This document shows positions 1-6,938 of a DNA stretch of 11,054 nt, one piece after another. The notes below the pieces were generated by a model, which was not told the origin of the DNA, did not search any database, and saw nothing but the letters and a program-made list of their open reading frames with translations. Made by a program: the position numbers and the translations under genes. The stretch spans positions 1-11,054 of the forward strand of contig CAKVJR010000050.1 of assembly GCA_934754855.1 (NCBI GenBank), in the 5' to 3' direction. The DNA is from an uncultured Candidatus Melainabacteria bacterium. Lineage in GTDB: Bacteria > Cyanobacteriota > Vampirovibrionia > Gastranaerophilales > Gastranaerophilaceae. Each line of letters begins with the position of its first letter. Positions within the stretch are counted from its first letter, which is position 1.

Positions 1-24
1 AAAATTTTCAGTCAACAACTTTTT

Positions 25-43
25 TTAATTTTTTGAAAATTAA
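25..43. repeat. AT-only inverted repeat, 8-bp arms
   Basis: TTAATTTT at 25-32 and AAAATTAA at 36-43 are perfect reverse complements around the loop TTG. The arms contain no G or C and no T-tract follows, so it is a poor terminator. In DNA this AT-rich the match may be chance. Confidence 0.3.
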
Positions 44-148
44 ATAATTTATTGTTATTTTGAGTATCAAAGTAACAAATCAGTATCAATGCCATTACCA
101 TCATTCAGAACCGCATGTGAAAATCTGCTTTCGTTAAAACATTACATA

Positions 149-183
149 CAGATTCTTCGGTTTTTTCAAGACCTCAGAATGAC
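149..183 (-). repeat. GTCAT(T/A)CTGAG hairpin repeat, copy 1
   Basis: Read on the minus strand, the unit starts GTCATTCTGAGG and ends CCGAAGAATCTG. The outer arms ATTCT/AGAAT pair perfectly. GA follows the left arm and GA precedes the right arm. The inner arms GGTCTT/AAAACC pair with one C-A mismatch around a GAA loop. This is the longest inner stem-loop of the eight copies. Confidence 0.8.
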
Positions 184-236
184 TGTTAAGCACTATGTTT
201 GCTCGTTCTTCAATCAAAATGGCTATTGGGTTTATC

Positions 237-317
237 GTCATTGCAATCGAAGTGAAGCAATCCAATGTTTGTTCATTCACCTGATAATATTTTCCAATCT
301 TGCACGCCCACAATGAC
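237..317 (+). repeat. Second repeat family, 81-bp unit with GTCATTG termini
   Basis: GTCATTG at 237-243 and CAATGAC at 311-317 are perfect 7-bp terminal inverted repeats. The left end reads GTCATTGC, then AATCGAAGTGAA, then GCAATCC. This is a degenerate form of the widespread bacterial repeat whose conceptual translation gives RHCERSEAIQ-like peptides (here RHCNRSEAIQ). ATTGC (239-243 plus the following base) pairs with GCAAT. The right part (CCAATCTTGCACGCCCACAATGAC region) resembles a decayed opposite end. It looks like a small non-coding mobile or palindromic unit, with no transposase. Confidence 0.6.
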
Positions 318-345
318 AGAAAACGAGTAACCTCAAACATTCATC

Positions 346-372
346 GTCATATTGAGCAAAGCGAAATATCTG
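346..372 (+). repeat. GTCAT(T/A)CTGAG hairpin repeat, copy 2
   Basis: This is a diverged copy that keeps its pairing. The outer arms are ATATT/AATAT: both the third and fourth positions differ from copy 1 and are matched by changes in the opposite arm. GA flanks the inner arms GC/GC with the loop AAA. It ends in CTG like most other copies. Confidence 0.75.
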
Positions 373-459
373 TTTTTCACGACGGTTCACAAATTTTTCG
401 CATAAAGGCACTTAAGGACTAATATTCAAGACACAGAACTGCATTTATTTCAAAAGCAC

Positions 460-1818
460 TTAAATTTCCGCACTTTGTTCTTCTTTTTCTTCTTCGGTTT
501 TTTCTTGTTTGGGTTTATGCTGAACTTTAATTTTGACAATTCTTGTGCCGTCAAGTTCAATTACAGTAAGAACAAAATCGTCCCATTCAACGGTATCATT
601 GACTTCTGCCATTCTGTCCAAACGTTTCAGAATAACACCCGCAATTGTTTCAACATCTTCTTCTTCGGGTATTTCCTTTTTGAAATAATCAGCAAATTCA
701 TCAATTCGCATAATTCCGTTTGCGACGTATTCATTTTCGCCGATTTTGACGATATCAGCCTCTTCGTCGGTATCAAATTCATCTTGCACTTCGCCGACAA
801 TCTCTTCCAAAATGTCTTCCAAAGTAATCAAACCGCTTGTTCCGCCGAATTCATCGACAATAATAGCCATTTGAACTTTATTTGTTTTAAAATCACGAAC
901 CAATTTATCAAGAGGGACAGTTTCAGGGAAGAATTTTGCCTCACGGAGCATTGCTCTGAGGTTAAATTCTTTTTTATTAATCGTCATTGCATACAAGTCT
1001 TTAACGTGCAACAAGCCGATAATATGATCCAAATCTTCTTCGTAAACAGGATAACGGGTGTATTGATTATCCAAAATGGTTTTTTCAAGTTCTTCAAACT
1101 CAATATCCACAGACAATGCAACCATATCGGGACGAGGACTCATAACTTGTTTTGCATCTTTATCCGAAAATTCAAAAATATTTTGCAACATATTTTTTTC
1201 AGTTTCGTTCAAAATGCCCTCGTTATAACTTGCCTCAACAATCATACCGATTTCCTCGGGAGTATGAACGGAATGAGCCGATGATGCAGGGTGAATATTG
1301 ATTAATTTAAGCATATAATTTCCAAAACCGTTTAAAAGGAAAATGAACGGTTTGAAAACTTTTGCAATATGGAGCATCGGTTTGGCAATAAACAAAGCTG
1401 TTCTTTCAGGATATTGCAAAGCGATTGATTTAGGCATCAATTCACCGATTACAACGTGCATAAACGTAATCAAAGCGAATGCGATACCTGTCGCACAAGA
1501 GTGAACGGCGATTGTTTTTTCCGCCCCCGACAAAAACGAGAACAAAGGTTCCAAAATCGAGGCGAGCGTTGATTCTCCGACCCAACCTAAACCGATACTT
1601 GCAATCGTAATACCCAATTGAACGGCAGCAATGTATGTATCAAGATGCTCAATTTCCTTGCACACCAAGCCTGCGACCTTGTTTCCGTCCTTGGCAAGTT
1701 GTGCCATTTTTGTTTGCCTTACATTCACCAATGCAAATTCTGAAGCAACGAAAAATCCGTTTGTCAGAAGCAAAAAGGCAATACCCATTAATTTTAAAAT
1801 TGTCAGTTCAATGTCCAT
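460..1818 (-). CDS. CNNM/CBS/CorC-domain membrane protein (hemolysin-C/CorC family)
   Basis: This is an inner-membrane protein of the CNNM (DUF21) family, proposed in other bacteria to move or sense magnesium or cobalt ions; the 'hemolysin' name is historical. From the ATG at 1816-1818 it has 452 residues, usual for the family. The first ~190 residues hold hydrophobic segments, with the family signature NGFFVASEFALVNV near residues 20-33 and HVVIGELMPKSIAL near 121-134. A CBS pair follows (about 222-340; VMSPRPDMVAL, YTRYPVYEE, GGTSGLITLEDILEEIVGE), then a CorC_HlyC domain (about 350-435) and a charged Glu/Lys-rich tail. An in-frame TTG at 1837-1839 would add seven residues. I reject it because it lies inside the -10 box of the promoter at 1839-1867 and has no ribosome binding site, whereas GTAGAG (1825-1830) precedes the ATG. 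Substrate not determinable from sequence. Confidence 0.9.
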   Translation of the reverse strand: MDIELTILKLMGIAFLLLTNGFFVASEFALVNVRQTKMAQLAKDGNKVAGLVCKEIEHLDTYIAAVQLGITIASIGLGWVGESTLASILEPLFSFLSGAEKTIAVHSCATGIAFALITFMHVVIGELMPKSIALQYPERTALFIAKPMLHIAKVFKPFIFLLNGFGNYMLKLINIHPASSAHSVHTPEEIGMIVEASYNEGILNETEKNMLQNIFEFSDKDAKQVMSPRPDMVALSVDIEFEELEKTILDNQYTRYPVYEEDLDHIIGLLHVKDLYAMTINKKEFNLRAMLREAKFFPETVPLDKLVRDFKTNKVQMAIIVDEFGGTSGLITLEDILEEIVGEVQDEFDTDEEADIVKIGENEYVANGIMRIDEFADYFKKEIPEEEDVETIAGVILKRLDRMAEVNDTVEWDDFVLTVIELDGTRIVKIKVQHKPKQEKTEEEKEEQSAEI

Positions 1819-1838
1819 AGTTATCTCTACTGATTTCA

Positions 1839-1867
1839 ATTATACAATCAAAACCAATAATTTTCAA
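1839..1867 (-). promoter_or_regulatory. Sigma70-type promoter for the CNNM/CBS gene
   Basis: On the minus strand, TTGAAA (1862-1867) and a consensus TATAAT (1839-1844) are separated by exactly 17 bases. The predicted start, near 1832, leaves a leader of only about 14 nt carrying the GTAGAG ribosome binding site. It separates this gene transcriptionally from the PAS gene upstream. Confidence 0.7.
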
Positions 1868-1928
1868 GTCAAGTAAGCGTCGCACGGGAAATGACCGCAC
1901 GACAAGCATTACACGGCTTATACATTTG

Positions 1929-2714
1929 TTACATAGGCTTTTTATCAACCGTCGAATGGCAGCAACCGATTAATCCGATAACTTTTCCTTGTCTGAAAAT
2001 CGGAATTTTTATCATTTTTATGCAGCCTTTTTTACCGCCCTGAATTGTACAAAATTCCAAAACGTGACGTTTATTTTCTTTTAAAACGAACTCGTCCTGT
2101 GCCTGTATCAGAGCCAATTCCTCTTCTCCGATAATTCCTTCGAGTCGTTCGTGATTAACATATTTTTGTCCGATAATTTCATCTTTTTTTGTATTGAAAA
2201 TTTCACAAAATTCACTGTTAACATTGATATAGCGGTTTCTCGCATCTTTAATCCACACGGCAACAGGAATATCGTTGAAAAATCGTTTGAATTTCAATTG
2301 TTCACGTTGTAATTTATGAAAGAGCAAATATTTTTCCGTAACATCCGTAATAACCGTTTCTATTGCAACAACAGCCTTTTTCTCATTCAAAATCGGCGTT
2401 TTTACCACATCAAGGTACAACAAACCTTTGTCGGGGTGGATAAATTTATTCTTAAAAGTCAATTGTCTTGCGGTATTTAAGACCAACTTGTCCTGTTTGG
2501 CATACGAAGCGGCGTTTTTCAGAGAAAAAACATCGGGGGTGTATTTTCCGATAATTTCATCGCAATTCTCAAATCCCAAAAATTTCGCATAAGCATCGGA
2601 AATTCCCAAATATTTTCCGTCAAGGTTCTTAATACTGATAAAAGCAGAACTGGATTTGAGCCAATTTTTGAACACTACGGTGTCAAAATGTTCGCCAAAG
2701 CAAGCATTACTCAA
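1929..2714 (-). CDS. Stand-alone tandem PAS-domain protein
   Basis: A 261-residue soluble protein made of two PAS sensor domains and nothing else recognisable. PAS 1 spans about residues 14-127 (FISIKNLDGKYLGISDAYAKF, ending in VITDVTEKY). A charged helical linker covers about 126-146. PAS 2 spans about 147-254 (VAVWIKDARNRYINVNSEF, ending GKVIGLIGCC). No transmembrane segment, histidine kinase, GGDEF, EAL, HTH or methyl-accepting region is present. It could therefore act only through protein contacts, by modulating a partner encoded elsewhere, or be what remains of a larger sensor. The start is TTG (2712-2714), chosen because AAGGAG lies 8 bases upstream and no nearby ATG is better placed. 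It sits downstream of pckA on the same strand, beyond pckA's terminator, so it probably has its own promoter. Ligand unknown. Confidence 0.8.
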   Translation of the reverse strand: MSNACFGEHFDTVVFKNWLKSSSAFISIKNLDGKYLGISDAYAKFLGFENCDEIIGKYTPDVFSLKNAASYAKQDKLVLNTARQLTFKNKFIHPDKGLLYLDVVKTPILNEKKAVVAIETVITDVTEKYLLFHKLQREQLKFKRFFNDIPVAVWIKDARNRYINVNSEFCEIFNTKKDEIIGQKYVNHERLEGIIGEEELALIQAQDEFVLKENKRHVLEFCTIQGGKKGCIKMIKIPIFRQGKVIGLIGCCHSTVDKKPM

Positions 2715-2722
2715 GACTATCT

Positions 2723-2728
2723 CTCCTT
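2723..2728 (-). promoter_or_regulatory. Ribosome binding site that fixes the TTG start
   Basis: AAGGAG on the minus strand lies 8 bases before the TTG at 2712-2714. Its strength and spacing are the main reason to accept a non-ATG start for the PAS protein. An AT-rich region upstream (TAAAAT around 2756-2761) might be the -10 box, but no good -35 partner is visible. Confidence 0.6.
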
Positions 2729-2792
2729 AATCTCTTAGACCACAAACCAACGGTATTTTACATGTATATTTTAACATATTTTTTGAACGTCT

Positions 2793-2828
2793 GCAATAAA
2801 AAGACCCCTTGAAATTCAAGGAGTCTTT
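2793..2828 (-). terminator. Rho-independent terminator of pckA
   Basis: On the minus strand, AAAGAC/GTCTTT and CCTTGA/TCAAGG form a 13-bp stem with a 3-nt loop, followed by a T-rich tail (TTTTTATT). One position is a T-G wobble in the minus-strand RNA but a C-A mismatch on the plus strand. The hairpin therefore works best for leftward transcription, which matches pckA ending at 2863. Confidence 0.85.
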
Positions 2829-2862
2829 CAAATTTTTTCGTTTATTTAACGACAAATTCTGA

Positions 2863-4455
2863 CTAATTTTTAGCCTTAGGACCTGCTTCAACGATTTCAG
2901 CCGGCATATTGGGATATTTTGCAGCGAAGTTATCTGCAAACATTTGAGCCAATTTGTTTGCTTGTACGTCATAAGCAGCCTTGTCTTCCCACATTCCTCT
3001 TGCATCGAGTTTTTCATCGGGAACATTCGGACAGTGAACAGGATAATCAACATTGAATACATCGTGATGTTTAAATTCGATGTTGTCGAAGTCACCGTTC
3101 AATGCTGCTGTAACCATTGCACGAGTGTAAGCCAACTTCATACGTTTTGCACCTGAAGATGCACAACCGCCTGCCCAGCCTGTGTTTACGAGGTAAACTT
3201 TAGTGCCGTATTTGTCAAGTTTTTCACCCAACATTTTTGCATAAACTGATGCGTCCATCGGCATAAACGGTTCGCCGAACAATGTTGAAAATGTCGGTTG
3301 AGGTTCTGTAACGCCTCTTTCCGTACCTGCAAGTTTTGATGTGAAACCTGTTACGAAGTGGTACATTGCAGCGTTTTTGCTCAATCTGCTGATAGGAGGC
3401 AATACGCCGAACGCATCTGCTGTCAAGAAGATAACAACTTTCGGAATGCCGCCTTTTGAAGGAACTTGTGCATTGTTGATGTAATTAATCGGATAACCTA
3501 CACGAGTGTTTTCTGTCAATGAACCGTCTTCAAAATCAAATTCTCTTGTTTCAGGGTTCATAATTACGTTTTCAACCACTGAACCGAATTTAATTGCATT
3601 GTAAATATCGGGTTCGTTTTCTGCTGAAAGGTGAATACATTTTGCATAGCAGCCGCCTTCAAAGTTGAATACACCATCAGGTGACCAACCGTGTTCGTCA
3701 TCACCGATTAACTTTCTTGCAGGGTCTGCTGAAAGTGTTGTTTTACCGGTACCTGAAAGTCCGAAGAATACTGCTGTTTCAGCGGTTTGAGGATCCATGT
3801 TTGCCGAGCAATGCATCGGAAGTACGTTTTTCTTTGTCATAATGTAGTTCATTGTTGCGAATACTGACTTTTTGATTTCGCCTGAGTATTTTGAACCGCA
3901 AATGATAATCATGTGTGCTTCGTAGTCGATTGCGATGCATGCTTCTGAATTTACACCGTCAACTTCAGGATCACACTTGAATCCCGGAGCACAAAGGATT
4001 GTGTAATCCGGTTCGCCGTATTCTTTTAATTCTTCTGCTGTCGGACGAATCAACAATTGGTGAATGAACATATTTTGGCTTGCCAATTCGTTTACAACTC
4101 TGAATTTTTGAGTATATTTTTTGTCAGCACCTGCAAAACCATCAAAAATGAATACTTCTCTGCCTTCCAAGTATGCTGCGATTTTACCTTTAATAGCGTT
4201 GAATTGTTCTCTTGAAATAGGTCTGTTTACCTTACCCCAAGCGATTTCGTTGTGTACGCCGTCTGTATCAACGATAAATTTATCTTTAGGTGAACGACCT
4301 GTGTATTTGCCTGTTGTTACAACCAATGCACCGGTTTCGCTCAAAGAACCTTCTCCACGACGCAATGCTGCTTCTGTCAATTGTGCGGGAGTCAAGTTAC
4401 GATATACCGCTTTCGGACCGATTACACCTAATTTTTCAATTCCGTATGTTTCCAT
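2863..4455 (-). CDS. pckA: Phosphoenolpyruvate carboxykinase (ATP)
   Basis: Catalyses oxaloacetate + ATP to phosphoenolpyruvate + ADP + CO2, the entry step of gluconeogenesis. In anaerobes it can also run in reverse to fix CO2 and make ATP. The 530-residue length is normal for the ATP-type enzyme. Visible signatures are GRSPKD with the substrate-binding Arg54, the P-loop GLSGTGKTT at 232-240, the metal-binding stretch LIGDDEHGW at 249-257, His215 in the position of the E. coli metal ligand His232, and TRVGYPI with Arg318. P-loop and metal motifs look intact, so it should be active. The ATG start has AAGGAGA 6-7 bases upstream. It has its own promoter (4499-4526) and terminator (2793-2828), so it is probably monocistronic despite the gshBA genes just upstream. 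Confidence 0.97.
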   Translation of the reverse strand: METYGIEKLGVIGPKAVYRNLTPAQLTEAALRRGEGSLSETGALVVTTGKYTGRSPKDKFIVDTDGVHNEIAWGKVNRPISREQFNAIKGKIAAYLEGREVFIFDGFAGADKKYTQKFRVVNELASQNMFIHQLLIRPTAEELKEYGEPDYTILCAPGFKCDPEVDGVNSEACIAIDYEAHMIIICGSKYSGEIKKSVFATMNYIMTKKNVLPMHCSANMDPQTAETAVFFGLSGTGKTTLSADPARKLIGDDEHGWSPDGVFNFEGGCYAKCIHLSAENEPDIYNAIKFGSVVENVIMNPETREFDFEDGSLTENTRVGYPINYINNAQVPSKGGIPKVVIFLTADAFGVLPPISRLSKNAAMYHFVTGFTSKLAGTERGVTEPQPTFSTLFGEPFMPMDASVYAKMLGEKLDKYGTKVYLVNTGWAGGCASSGAKRMKLAYTRAMVTAALNGDFDNIEFKHHDVFNVDYPVHCPNVPDEKLDARGMWEDKAAYDVQANKLAQMFADNFAAKYPNMPAEIVEAGPKAKN

Positions 4456-4473
4456 TACATTTCTCCTTAAATC

Positions 4474-4494
4474 AAATGTGTATGTTTCACACTT
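4474..4494. promoter_or_regulatory. Inverted repeat at the pckA start site, possible operator
   Basis: AAATGTG and CACACTT flank a 7-base centre (core TGTG-N7-CACA). It lies between the -10 box and the ribosome binding site of pckA, at or just after the predicted start near 4492. The arms resemble a CRP-family half site, but the spacer is one base shorter than the usual N8 between TGTG and CACA. If it is an operator, its position favours repression. Confidence 0.35.
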
Positions 4495-4498
4495 AATA

Positions 4499-4526
4499 AT
4501 AATACAAACATAAAAAAATTGTACAA
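4499..4526 (-). promoter_or_regulatory. Putative promoter of pckA
   Basis: On the minus strand TTGTAC (4521-4526) and TATTAT (4499-4504) are separated by 16 bases. The predicted start near 4492 leaves a leader of about 37 nt that includes the inverted repeat at 4474-4494 and the AAGGAGA ribosome binding site. Confidence 0.55.
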
Positions 4527-4599
4527 GTATTTTTTCGGAAAAATTTTAATTCACAAAAACACCAATATTCATGTCCATTTTCGGTAACACTAAAAATCG

Positions 4600-5907
4600 T
4601 TAAATAATTTCGGCATGTAAATTTTTCAAATCATCGACCGTAATTTTTTCCAAATTTTTAAATTTTGAGATAATTTCATCGGCGGGAGTGATTTTTTTGT
4701 TTACATAATTATAAATCGGTTCGAGGTACTGTTCTTCTCCTGTTTTCATCATTTCAAGGCTTTGTTTTGAAATATTCAAGACTTCTTTGGCGAGGTCAAA
4801 GAGATTGTAGCGTTTGAATTTTATCTCCAAGCCAAAGTCCGGCGTAAGATATCTTAATTCCTCAAAGTCACTGAATTCGGCACCTTTAAACATATCATCA
4901 ATCGCATCTCTCGCCTCTTTATTATACAAAATTCCTTTCCAAATCGCAGGAACCGCCGTAATGAATTCCGATTTTTGGGAGTCATGATTTCTGATTTCAA
5001 GATACGTTTTGAGCCTTACATCGGGGAAAAACAGGCTCATTTGAGTTTGCCAATCTTCAATTGTCGGAAAATATCCCTCAAAGCCATGCCGATAATATTC
5101 ACCAAAGGTCAAATCGCCTGTGTCAATGTATTTTCCGTCCTTTTCGATAAAAATCATCGGAATATTGAACAAAATATTTTTATAGTCTTCAAAAGAAAAA
5201 TCGTCGTGAAAAATTTTCTCGGAAATCAAGCCGCAACGCTGTTCATCGGTATTAAGCCAAGAATATGCACGAAAAGATTTTGCACCTGACAAACGACCGT
5301 TTCTGACGGGGGAATTTGCGAACATTGCACTCACAAGGGGGGAAAGTTTAAGTGCGGTTTTGAATTTTCCCATAGCGTCTTCTTCGCTTGAATAATCAAG
5401 TCCCACTTGAATTCCCGCCGTTTCTCTCATCATAACAAACGGCAATTTTGCTCTTTTGGGCAAGTAATTTGTCATTTTGGCATAACGTTTTTTGGGAATT
5501 ACGTTAATTTTTTCAAAAGTTGAAACGGGCTGAATACCGAAGCCTACCCAACAAATCCCGTGTTTATCGGCAATTTCGGCGGTTTCTGCATTATAATCGT
5601 CGAGCATTTTTCTAAGTTCGGAAATATTTTTGACAGGATTAAGGCTGATTTCCGTTTGAGCCCCCGGTTCGAGCGAGATATGCCCGTTCGGCAAAATCAT
5701 TCCAATCGGATTTTTTCCCTCGAAAACGACCACTCTGTGCTCGTTTTCCATTTCCAAAATAATTCTTGAAACATCGTAATAGTCCGCCGCACGGTAATCC
5801 GACTTATAAACGGGGAGTTTTTCGTACTCCAAGCCGATTAACTCAGCAGTTTTGCAACCGGAATAAAAAATTTCGGTCAACTCATCTTTTGTTGCGATTA
5901 TGCTCAT
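4600..5907 (-). CDS. gshA: Glutamate-cysteine ligase (plant/alphaproteobacterial GCS2-like type)
   Basis: Joins L-glutamate and L-cysteine with ATP to give gamma-glutamylcysteine, the first step of glutathione synthesis. The 435 residues resemble the GCS2 family (plant and alphaproteobacterial glutamate-cysteine ligases, EgtA relatives) more than the E. coli enzyme. Visible motifs are SLEPGAQTEIS at 78-88, GIQVGLDY at 165-172, FANSP at 196-200, RAYSW at 213-217 and YLEIR at 302-306. The start codon overlaps the gshB stop as ATGA (5904-5907). There is no separate ribosome binding site, so translation is probably coupled to gshB. Having gshB before gshA is the reverse of pathway order. A related gamma-glutamyl ligase role cannot be excluded from sequence alone, but the gshB partner makes glutathione synthesis the best reading. 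Confidence 0.9.
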   Translation of the reverse strand: MSIIATKDELTEIFYSGCKTAELIGLEYEKLPVYKSDYRAADYYDVSRIILEMENEHRVVVFEGKNPIGMILPNGHISLEPGAQTEISLNPVKNISELRKMLDDYNAETAEIADKHGICWVGFGIQPVSTFEKINVIPKKRYAKMTNYLPKRAKLPFVMMRETAGIQVGLDYSSEEDAMGKFKTALKLSPLVSAMFANSPVRNGRLSGAKSFRAYSWLNTDEQRCGLISEKIFHDDFSFEDYKNILFNIPMIFIEKDGKYIDTGDLTFGEYYRHGFEGYFPTIEDWQTQMSLFFPDVRLKTYLEIRNHDSQKSEFITAVPAIWKGILYNKEARDAIDDMFKGAEFSDFEELRYLTPDFGLEIKFKRYNLFDLAKEVLNISKQSLEMMKTGEEQYLEPIYNYVNKKITPADEIISKFKNLEKITVDDLKNLHAEII

Positions 5908-6875
5908 AATGTCGCCGTCATTTCGTTTTCGGTCAAATTAATCAAATCCTCCATCACGGTTTTATGAAATTCAATTCCGTGAAGTCGATTCATTTCTCTA
6001 AAGAAATAACAGGGGCTTGTGACGTTAATTTCGGTCACTTTCTCGTCAATCAAATCCAAGGCAATCATATAAATTCCACGGTTTGAGAGATATTTTGCAA
6101 TATCTTTTGCTGCTTCGTATTCAAAATCGGTCAAATATTCTTTTCGGAAATATTCGTCCGAGTGGGTATTAAATCTGAAATCATCTTTACCCGCAAGTTT
6201 TCTCAAAGATTCACGATAGACCTTGTTTCCGAGAATAAAAGCACGTTTGTCCCCACCTTCGCCATGCCCGAGATATTCTTGCACACAAACTAGAGTTTTA
6301 CCGTTGTTTGTTGAATTATTAATCAATGAATTGATATTTTTGTCGCCGTGAGAAAGATAAAAAATTCCGCTGCCAAAACATCTGTTGAGGGGCTTAATAA
6401 TCGCCTCACCATTGGCATTGACAAAATCTTTAATCAACTGCATATTCGCCGTAATAATATTTTTCGGAGTGTATTTCGGGAAATAATTTCCGTGCAATTT
6501 TTCGTTAAAATCAAGAATAGCCTGTGTATTATTGACGATTTTGGTCTTTTTTCTATCAACAAAATCGAAAACAAAACAAGCGTTAATATAATCCGTATCA
6601 ACGGGCGGATCGGGTCTGAAATAAACAATATCAAAGGTTTCAATAAGTTTCTCGCTCGGGGTATCTTCGTGAAAAATATCTCCGTTTTTTTCAAAAGTTT
6701 TGTAAGAAAGTGCAAAACCTTTATTATCCTTGATAAAAAGCCCGCCTTTTGTGCAAATTTCGACTTCATAACCTCGTTCCAAATATTCTTTGTTGAACCA
6801 AAAGTCTGTTACGAGGTCGTTAAATTCAAAATATTTAAGTTCTAAATCATCTATTACTATTAAAATTTTCATCAT
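5904..6875 (-). CDS. gshB: Glutathione synthetase (prokaryotic type)
   Basis: Adds glycine to gamma-glutamylcysteine using ATP, completing glutathione. The 323-residue ATP-grasp protein shows the family landmarks in order: FRPDPPVDTDYI from 86 (R-x-DPPxDxxY), NEKLHGNYFP near 124-133, KPLNRCFGSGIF at 161-172, GDKRAFIL at 208-215 and TEINVTSP at 281-288 followed by ExxRLHGI. The glycine-rich ATP loop reads CFGSG rather than the usual MGGSG/MGGAS, a mild departure. Two ATGs are adjacent (6873-6875 and 6870-6872). GAGGG (6880-6884) could serve either, so the start is uncertain by one codon. It lies 63 bases after nrdG and overlaps gshA by 4 bases. No strong promoter is visible in the gap, so it may be read through from nrdDG. 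Confidence 0.93.
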   Translation of the reverse strand: MMKILIVIDDLELKYFEFNDLVTDFWFNKEYLERGYEVEICTKGGLFIKDNKGFALSYKTFEKNGDIFHEDTPSEKLIETFDIVYFRPDPPVDTDYINACFVFDFVDRKKTKIVNNTQAILDFNEKLHGNYFPKYTPKNIITANMQLIKDFVNANGEAIIKPLNRCFGSGIFYLSHGDKNINSLINNSTNNGKTLVCVQEYLGHGEGGDKRAFILGNKVYRESLRKLAGKDDFRFNTHSDEYFRKEYLTDFEYEAAKDIAKYLSNRGIYMIALDLIDEKVTEINVTSPCYFFREMNRLHGIEFHKTVMEDLINLTENEMTATL

Positions 6876-6938
6876 TTTGCCCTCAATTTTTTCTAATGAT
6901 ACAACAATTTTGAAAACAAAAAATAGCCGAGATAACTA

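Larger units (their letters stand above)
1..459. other. Left gene-free flank with dispersed repeats
   Basis: I see no credible gene in this stretch. Short open frames exist on both strands, but they run through the dispersed repeats (149-183, 237-317, 346-372) and lack convincing ribosome binding sites. The plus-strand frame from 89 to 316 reads RHCNRSEAIQ across the second repeat family, a typical product of repeat DNA being conceptually translated. The first 90 bases are extremely AT-rich. No clear intrinsic terminator for the membrane-protein gene that ends at 460 was found. Confidence 0.6.

Noticed and set aside
89..340. Short open frames on both strands of the left flank.
   Set aside because: They run across two dispersed repeats and lack ribosome binding sites. 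The RHCNRSEAIQ peptide is typical of translated repeat DNA.
408..463. Direct repeat GCACTTAA at 408-415 and 456-463 around the end of the CNNM/CBS gene.
   Set aside because: Eight bases in AT-rich DNA, one copy overlapping the stop codon. No supporting structure or mobile-element boundary.
475..1284. Long plus-strand open frame (269 codons) opposite the CNNM/CBS gene.
   Set aside because: It lies antisense to a well-supported conserved protein. Its translation is Phe/Ile/Asn-rich and low in complexity, as expected for the complement of an AT-rich coding strand.
1837..1839. Upstream TTG start for the CNNM/CBS gene that would add seven residues.
   Set aside because: It falls within the promoter's -10 box and lacks a ribosome binding site. 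The ATG at 1816-1818 has GTAGAG in front and matches the family N terminus.
1876..1903. Possible hairpin GTCG/CGAC with inner CGG/CCG between the PAS and CNNM genes.
   Set aside because: Short arms interrupted by a mismatched internal loop and no T-tract. It does not qualify as a terminator for the PAS gene.
2727..3095. Minus-strand open frame of 122 codons covering the 3' end of pckA and the terminator.
   Set aside because: It is a second frame within pckA, runs through the pckA terminator hairpin and has no recognisable protein features.
4554..4585. Possible terminator after gshA (ACCGA/TTGGT stem followed by GTTTTTG on the minus strand).
   Set aside because: The stem is only five base pairs including a wobble, with a long loop. 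It is too weak to call, although some end for the gshBA message is expected here.
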